A stretch of 39,066 bases of DNA from Leptospiraceae bacterium (GTDB lineage: Bacteria > Spirochaetota > Leptospiria > Leptospirales > Leptospiraceae): contig CANGZW010000021.1 in assembly GCA_947458405.1 (NCBI GenBank), forward strand, positions 1 to 39,066. The letters run 5' to 3'. Positions 38,533-39,066 of this stretch are shown here, piece after piece (position 1 is the first letter of the stretch; each line of letters opens with the position of its first letter). The notes beneath the pieces are model-generated. The model did no database searches. It was not told the DNA's origin and saw only the letters and a program-made list of their open reading frames with translations. The translations under genes were made by a program, and so were the position numbers.

Positions 38533-39066
38533 ATAAATAAAGATTCCTCTTTCTTCATCTTCACTAGATTTAGAGAGAGGGCTTTTTCTAATAAAAATTC
38601 TATTGCTTTTTTACCTTTCTCCCCTAAATCTAAAGAATAATTATTTACATAAAGATCAATATGACTCTGCACCACATTTTCATCTTTTTCTTGGGCATTT
38701 TCTAATATATAGGACTTTGCTTCAATGGGATTAGAATAAGCCATTTCCAGACTTTTTTTGATAACAGAATCAAAGGATTTTTGTAATACCTTATCTATCG
38801 ACTTTTTTATAGAAATTGCACCCAATGGTATTGGATGCCCAAATCTTCCTTCCCAAAAATCACCCAAATCAACAATTTTCTCAAGCCCTCGTTTTTCAAA
38901 AGTAAATCTTTCTTCATGAATTATTACACCAGCGTCATACTCATCACTAAGAATTTTATCCATAATCAGATCATACCGTAAGGGAATAGGTGTAAATTTT
39001 GAATTGAGATACACATTTGTTAAAAGATTAGCAGTAGTCAATAGACCTGGAACTAAAATATTCTTA
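38529..39066 (-). CDS. mqnD: 1,4-dihydroxy-6-naphthoate synthase, partial
   Basis: The frame is open to the window edge, so the 5' end is missing and at least 178 codons remain. The TTG at 39041 is an internal codon: upstream in frame the sequence NILVPGLLTTANLL matches the family's VPG-LTTA strand. Further motifs are GVIIHEERFTFEKRGL and DLGDFWEGRFGHPIPLGAI. MqnD forms dihydroxynaphthoate from cyclic futalosine products in the futalosine menaquinone route. The window therefore comes from an organism making menaquinone by that path. Confidence 0.88.
   Translation of the reverse strand, partial: KNILVPGLLTTANLLTNVYLNSKFTPIPLRYDLIMDKILSDEYDAGVIIHEERFTFEKRGLEKIVDLGDFWEGRFGHPIPLGAISIKKSIDKVLQKSFDSVIKKSLEMAYSNPIEAKSYILENAQEKDENVVQSHIDLYVNNYSLDLGEKGKKAIEFLLEKALSLNLVKMKKEESLFI

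Overview
The window is about 39 kb of A+T-rich (roughly one-third G+C) bacterial DNA. Lipoprotein signal peptides with loose lipoboxes, a 7TMR-DISM histidine kinase, an HD-GYP protein, a P450 and a futalosine-route menaquinone gene (mqnD) together suggest a Leptospira-like spirochaete. That assignment is inference: no rRNA or universal marker gene is present.

1-12.6 kb is an accessory island, almost all on the + strand. Four intact type II toxin-antitoxin (TA) modules follow one another (HicAB, AbrB-type antitoxin/Doc, ribbon-helix-helix/RelE, HigB-like/XRE). A fifth (Phd/PIN) lies at 7.6-8.3 kb. Between and after them are small cargo genes: a dihydroorotase-like enzyme, a DUF6671-like zinc protein, an AlkD-like HEAT protein, a small membrane protein, three VOC/glyoxalase-fold proteins, a NodL/Maa-type acetyltransferase, a YdeI/DUF1801-type protein and a secreted four-repeat protein. 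One alpha/beta hydrolase is on the opposite strand and has clearly higher G+C. Three TA operons have sigma70-type promoters whose -10 box ends exactly 6 bases before the start codon, which predicts leaderless mRNAs.

12.9-16.9 kb holds a GH15 glycosidase next to a fused trehalose-6-phosphate synthase/phosphatase. 16.9-21 kb is a scar zone: a copied fragment of the VOC gene, a decayed Phd/PIN module, a complete IS3-family element, and an Rpn-type PD-(D/E)XK nuclease gene flanked by a duplicated, hairpin-rich noncoding repeat, with a truncated second rpn copy.

21-39 kb looks more like resident chromosome: a GDPD-like phosphodiesterase, two lipoproteins (DUF4399-like and HExxH), a cytochrome P450, and a tight three-gene unit of 7TMR-DISM histidine kinase, penicillin-acylase-family enzyme and HD-GYP phosphodiesterase. 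A minus-strand envelope operon follows (a previously hidden 34-residue ORF, a lipoprotein, a coiled-coil exported protein and a beta-propeller lipoprotein), preceded by palindromic DNA with mutually exclusive hairpins. Then comes a breakpoint joining a Fic fragment to a headless cytochrome c fragment, a PrsW-like protease, an acidic-tailed unknown protein and mqnD, cut by the window edge.

The candidates most worth following up are the rpn-associated structured repeat, the kinase-acylase-HD-GYP unit, the leaderless TA promoters and the leader region of the lipoprotein operon.
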